Source of the DNA: Opisthorchis felineus
Taxonomy: Eukaryota; Platyhelminthes; Trematoda; Opisthorchiida; Opisthorchiidae
Assembly (NCBI GenBank): GCA_004794785.1
Contig: SJOL01009432.1
Span: forward strand, 335,166 to 399,165
Direction: 5' to 3'
Length of the DNA stretch: 64,000 nucleotides
Shown one piece after another: positions 59,756 to 64,000 of the stretch. The notes beneath the pieces are model-generated. The model saw only the letters and a list, made by a program, of their open reading frames with translations, had not been told where the DNA came from and searched no databases. Position numbers and translations under genes: made by a program. Within the stretch, counting starts at the first letter, position 1; every line of letters begins with the position of its first letter.

Positions 59756-60590
59756 GGGAGAGGCACTGAAAGTTCTGAAACGTTTTATGTATCTTGGAGG
59801 TTGTATTAGTGCGATAGGCGAGGTGAATGCGCGAATCCTCAAGGCTCGGGTCACGCTCACTAAGTTGAGACACCTATAGGGTCAGCGGTATATCCCTGAA
59901 TCTCAAGGGACGTGTGTCTCAGGCCACAGTGCGGGCTGTTTTGTTGTACGGCTGAGATTTGGCCTGTTCGAGCAGCGGAACCAAGACGTCTTCAGGTGTT
60001 CGACAACTGTGGTCTCAGAACCACAGCTCGTGTGGGTTGGTTTCGGAGAATCCGTAACGAAGCAATTAAAATGCGAAAGTTCGTCTGTGTAACGGGGAAT
60101 TCCATCGAAGAATGTGTCCAGCACAAGCAGCTGCGTTGGTTAGGCCATGTATTACGTAGGCCAAACCATCGTTTGCCGAAGAGTGCTGTTCCTAGTGCTC
60201 AATTCAGAGTAGCGGAAGAAGACAGGTGGCCAACCCTTGACCAGGCAGAAGGTTATGAAAGAGATTATGGAACCTTTGGGTGCTGTCGGTGCTAGTCGCC
60301 TTACAGAGTGGGGACCGCGTGACCCCCACTGCGCGTGATTGGAGACGCTGCAAGATATGGCTGCTAATCGATGTCAATGGCGTTCTTGTTGTCAGTTTCT
60401 ATCCAGATTGCCTGGATGAGAGTCTGGAGGTGCAGGCACCTCGGAACGATTGTAAGCTGCTAGCACTAAGTCCCTTCCACGTCCACTTTTATTCTTTACA
60501 ATAAGACCTCCAAATATGGCATGGCTGTATGGCGGCGAAGTGCCACTGTTGAACACTGATGTCATGCTGCCGATGAGGATGATGAATGCA

Positions 60591-60722
60591 TAGACTGGGC
60601 CATCGCCCCAAATGCTTGGTTCTTATTCTCTTATTCCTCTCGTCGCTGAATGAAGCCGTAGCAACTGGAACCACAGTACTTCGAAGCACAGTTTAACCTG
60701 AAAAACTGACTGACTGACTTTC
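60591..60722 (+). mobile_element. Possible 3' end of a family B LINE
   Basis: The sequence gaatgaagccgtagcaactggaacca ... cctgaaaaactgactgactgac resembles the family B end at 44820-44895 (gatcgaaggtgtagcagctggaacca ... gataaactgattgattg). Only about 130 bases remain. Confidence 0.45.
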
Positions 60723-61354
60723 ACCTTGTATGGAAAATCACAGAATGTCTTCTAGGATGGGGCAATTACGAGCAATGCGGTTTCTGATTCTGGGTAGGGT
60801 TAGTGGAGATTTCAGCGAAATATTTCATGTGTCAACAATGTAAGCCGGTACCAGGTTCACTGGGTCATGGAGGTGGCTTGAACTCTAAGGTGGAGCAGAC
60901 GATGGAAAATAATGCCCAGAATCAAACATTATATTCCGGAAGTCCCATTGAGTCAGCCTTTACTCTCCAAAGGTTGTCACCGTCGGCCCTGTGACTAGTG
61001 AAGCTAGTCTTACAAGAAGCAGATATTCCGATTACCGGAGGAGTCGAGCCTCCTCAGCAGGAGCTGAGAGTCGAGCGGTTCTTTAGAGTTCGGTCAATCG
61101 GATATCATGATACCGTACGTAAAGAAGCACTGGTAGTTGCTTAAGCCTGGTCCACTGATAATCAGCCGGGAATTCTACCGCGTGTTCGTCGCTAGTGGGT
61201 GTCGGCAGCTCTGTTATGTGAGTTCGGGCAGTTTGTTGAGTTTCTGCCATAAATGAAGGATAACGTGAACTCATCACAATAAAGTTAGTTTGCCGCAAGT
61301 AAGGCAAAGCTTTATTCGGGCGCAAGTCTTCAAAAAATCGTTAAGCTACGCAAT

Positions 61355-61510
61355 ACTTCAGTCTCTAGCTACCATACCACTCAAAGGAAGTACGGAGGCC
61401 GGGTTGCTCAAATCTTGGCAGTAGTCCAGATGCTGATGTTGGGTTCGAACCACGGATCTTCTGGTCAGTAAGTCCACGCCTTAACGACTGAGCTATCCCG
61501 AACTCCATTT
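61355..61510 (-). mobile_element. tRNA-derived SINE, partial copy
   Basis: On the minus strand it starts gttcgggatagctcagtcg (A box TAGCTCAG) and has a perfect B box GGTTCGAACCC with anticodon-arm-like sequence between. The body is shortened, ending near ggtatggtagctagagac. Confidence 0.8.
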
Positions 61511-64000
61511 ACTAGCTCCGGACAATGTAGGATGTCGAGCACATTGAGCTAACCAGTTTTTGCCACGAAGTCTTCGAGAAATGACGCCCATATCAGTAGG
61601 GTTAGAATAAGAATGAACCAGCGAGCAGTGTAATCGTCATTCGGGCGACATGTTGATAGGTGTCACTATGGGCGTTGAAAAGGGGTCTTGCCTGTAGCCA
61701 GCCAGTTGAATCCCACGCAACCCCCAGGCAGAAATTTACAAGGTGGCAACTAGAGTCTACAGGGTCCGATTCCATGAGTCCGTTCTCACAGTATACACCT
61801 TGTTTTGGACAAATACCTGGCCACGCGACCCTTGTCCTACCTAAAGAGCGACAGACAAGCGCTGCTCATCATGCTGCTCCCTAGTAACTCACCCTATTCT
61901 CATCCAATCTTCTTCCCGACTGCTTGATATCCCAACAACATCCCAGCACAACAACTGGACAACTCTGGACCTATCTCCATCCTTCATGATTTCACCCAGC
62001 CAAGAAAGCTATCGGTTTTGTAAATTACATCTGCTTAGTGTTTATCTCTCGCGACGGGACATACTTTATCCTTCGTCCACCCTCACCTCAAAGGTCATTG
62101 ACCACATTGGCACCCGTGGTTTGAGAAAGATAAGGCTCTACTGATGACTCTCCGGCCACCAAACTAACCCCTACCATAGGTACCTGTTTAAGAAACCACG
62201 GAGTTTCACATCCTCCCCCAATGGTTCAAAGGCTGGTTGTCTCTCTGCTGCGTTTCGAGACAGATCGGTCTGATAAAACCTTCCTTAAGGAAGGTAATTA
62301 CCTGGGGTTTTCAACCGTGTTTGGTCCGGCGAATTTAGGTGCAGCGCGAACAACCTACCTTTTCTAAATGTTTAACGCCAAACATATTCATCTGATTTCA
62401 CCATAACCGAGTCTTAATATCCCCACTTTCATTATGTTTGGGAAAACGAGCGATCTCACTTTGGCTTGTCTGTATGTGGCCCAGCACTAGACATTTCCAT
62501 CCCGACCCAATGTAGGCTCAGGTGCGTGCACATTCCGCATTACCCACTACTCCACCTGCTACCTTGAATCAAATCTGAACCCAGCGACCGTTTTGGTCGC
62601 TGGTCAACCCACGACCAAAACTTGCAGGATTCAAACTTCATCGACTTTCCAGCGTCAGTCGGTTCCCTGGTACCACGCTCTCCGAAATGTCACACCTTTC
62701 GACGAAATTTTCCTTGGGCCGAAGAGAACTTGGCTTCAAACCGCTTACCAACTTTGGACGTTTGATACAGCAACCATCTGCAGTCAGCGTCGGGTGCAAA
62801 GCTGCACGAACCGGCTGGCTGCCGCAAATACTGCGCACTCATTGGTCAGGTTCGGTCGGAAGCCCCAGACTTAATAGAGGTTAGTGGCCGTCCGGATTGT
62901 TGTACCGGGGTCTACTGGTGTATCTCTCAGCGTTCTGGTGGCTAAATGAATTTTCACTTTATGGAGAAGGAGTGGTTTGTATCCTAGAATCATAATGTGC
63001 ATTGAAACTGGATAAACTCGGCAATTTTATTTTCGGAAATGAGCCAATGGTAAGGGTTCGTGGGTGGGCGAGGTGATGCTGGCGCATAAGACTGGGTGGA
63101 CACCATGATGAAAATGCTTAGATTTGTTGACAGGAGCAACTGAGGGGGCAGTAGAACATCGATGTGATTAAATTAGACGAATGGTTTTGGCGATTTAAGG
63201 CGAAGAATTCAGGTCGTTAGTATATACAGGTAAGGAGCGCGGAGAACGTAGTCGAAGGCATAAAAATGATTGCGAATGTCATCAGATTGGTAATGACGGT
63301 ACATATTCTCACTGCAGTGTCATACTTTGGTTCCTGCGCCGTCCCTTACCGGACATCATGTTTTCGATTGTCGTCCAAAGGATGTGAACTTCTGTGGCCA
63401 GAAATCTTTGCGTTAACTAAGGGGATTAGCGCAACGATAAGCGGGCTGGCGTAGAATCAGAAGCATTTTTGGTGTGGTTGGAGGGCCACGTGAACGATCA
63501 GTCATCAAACAACCAATGGAGTCTAGCAAATCGGATAACAACCAAACGGGACGTTTGAGGAAGCTACAGCTATAGACGAAAACTCAAGTGGGGGGAAAGA
63601 ATTGAGTAAGCTCAATGGAGCCTGCTGGATGGGGTAGGAATTCGACGGCTAAGGGTCATCGACAGAGAAAGGCCAAAGCTCACTTAAGCTATGGGAAAGA
63701 TACGGGGCTACAAATTGGCCTAAATAGGGGTAAATTCGTGTTTACTGAAGTAGGAGTTGGGGACCGCCCGAGCATACGAATGTACTGCGAGCGGTTACAA
63801 AACAAACCAATGCCGAACGGAATTTTGATAAGCGATTATGGCGTCTCAATCATATGACGACATAATGATAATGATGTTTATTCCCAACTAGTGGGTAGCA
63901 TACCTTCAGGCATGATCATAAATTTACAGTCAGAATAAGAGCATGACTGGTGGGGTTTGTGGGTACTGGAAATTCCGTGAAATAGGGACGGCAACATAAA
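61511..64000. other. Terminal stretch, nothing recognised
   Basis: About 2.5 kb with no supported gene. Overlapping frames at 62593-62884 on both strands and at 63615-63857 have no recognised domain. Confidence 0.4.

Larger units (their letters stand above)
57769..60590 (+). mobile_element. RTE-like LINE family A, copy interrupted by a SINE and a second LINE fragment
   Basis: In order: endonuclease end (GMDTRRTDNGDRLRQMCAEH, then [12 protein letters not shown] at about 57930), linker (AWWTRKAEEMEEAKNAGN, 58180), SINE insertion (58403-58583), reverse transcriptase (58790-59370, many stops, motif A reads ITSIDF-like and lacks the catalytic Asp context), inserted 3' fragment (59410-59755), then the C-terminal domain (59756-60297; [19 protein letters not shown] and QLRWLGHVLRRPNHRLPK) and 3' region to 60590. 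It is non-functional. Confidence 0.78.

Noticed and set aside
62593..62884. Overlapping plus- and minus-strand frames near the window end
   Set aside because: No recognisable domain, splice context or repeat match; likely chance frames or an old unrecognised repeat.
1..64000. Bacterial features such as operons, CRISPR arrays or ribosome binding sites
   Set aside because: The window is clearly eukaryotic nuclear DNA with spliced genes; no regular spacer-repeat array was seen.

Overview
This is a eukaryotic nuclear window, most likely from a digenean trematode of the higher-GC groups (opisthorchiid, fasciolid or paragonimid type) rather than a schistosome. Three things point there: very short spliceosomal introns (31, 35, 37 and 42 nt) beside introns of 1 to 10 kb; decayed RTE-like and Penelope-like retrotransposons plus a tRNA-derived SINE; and flatworm-like gene content. 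The species is inferred from genome style only; no marker fixes it.

Three host genes can be reconstructed by splice sites, phase and protein similarity. (1) Plus strand, 1-12702: a p24/TMED cargo receptor (GOLD domain, coiled coil, one membrane segment) with an unusual N-terminal extension of about 330 residues rich in Gln, His, Pro and Ser. Its start codon lies just upstream of the window. (2) Plus strand, 13981-15828: a complete two-exon NTF2-like nuclear export factor (NXT1/p15), 138 aa. (3) Minus strand, 55438-20982: a complete NSD-family histone H3K36 methyltransferase in 17 exons, 1308 aa, with PWWP1, tandem PHD fingers, PWWP2, AWS, SET, post-SET and a C-terminal C5HCH PHD finger. Its exon phases agree at every junction and the summed coding length is a multiple of three. 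NXT and NSD are convergent.

Most of the remainder is intron or intergenic DNA filled with mobile-element remains. Two RTE-like LINE subfamilies occur. Family A (8926-10440, 57769-60590, with tail fragments at about 2520, 31930 and 59410) ends in a short hairpin and GAT-rich tail. Family B (22200-23420, 28100-30560, 40990-44895, 45250-46490) ends in a TGAT/TGAC-rich tail. A Penelope-like element with a GIY-YIG remnant sits at 5580-6800. A tRNA-derived SINE is seen six times (24272, 27452, 57178, 57568, 58403, 61355); the copy at 58403 is bounded by a 9-bp target-site duplication inside a family A LINE. All elements carry stops or frameshifts and look dead.

The three genes have housekeeping roles: p24 in ER-Golgi cargo transport, NXT in mRNA export with NXF1, NSD in chromatin methylation. 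Nothing suggests a joint pathway or operon. I did not find an evident novel multigene system. The most unusual observations are the extended p24 protein, the enlarged SET insert of the NSD protein, the micro-introns, and the nested LINE/SINE structures.
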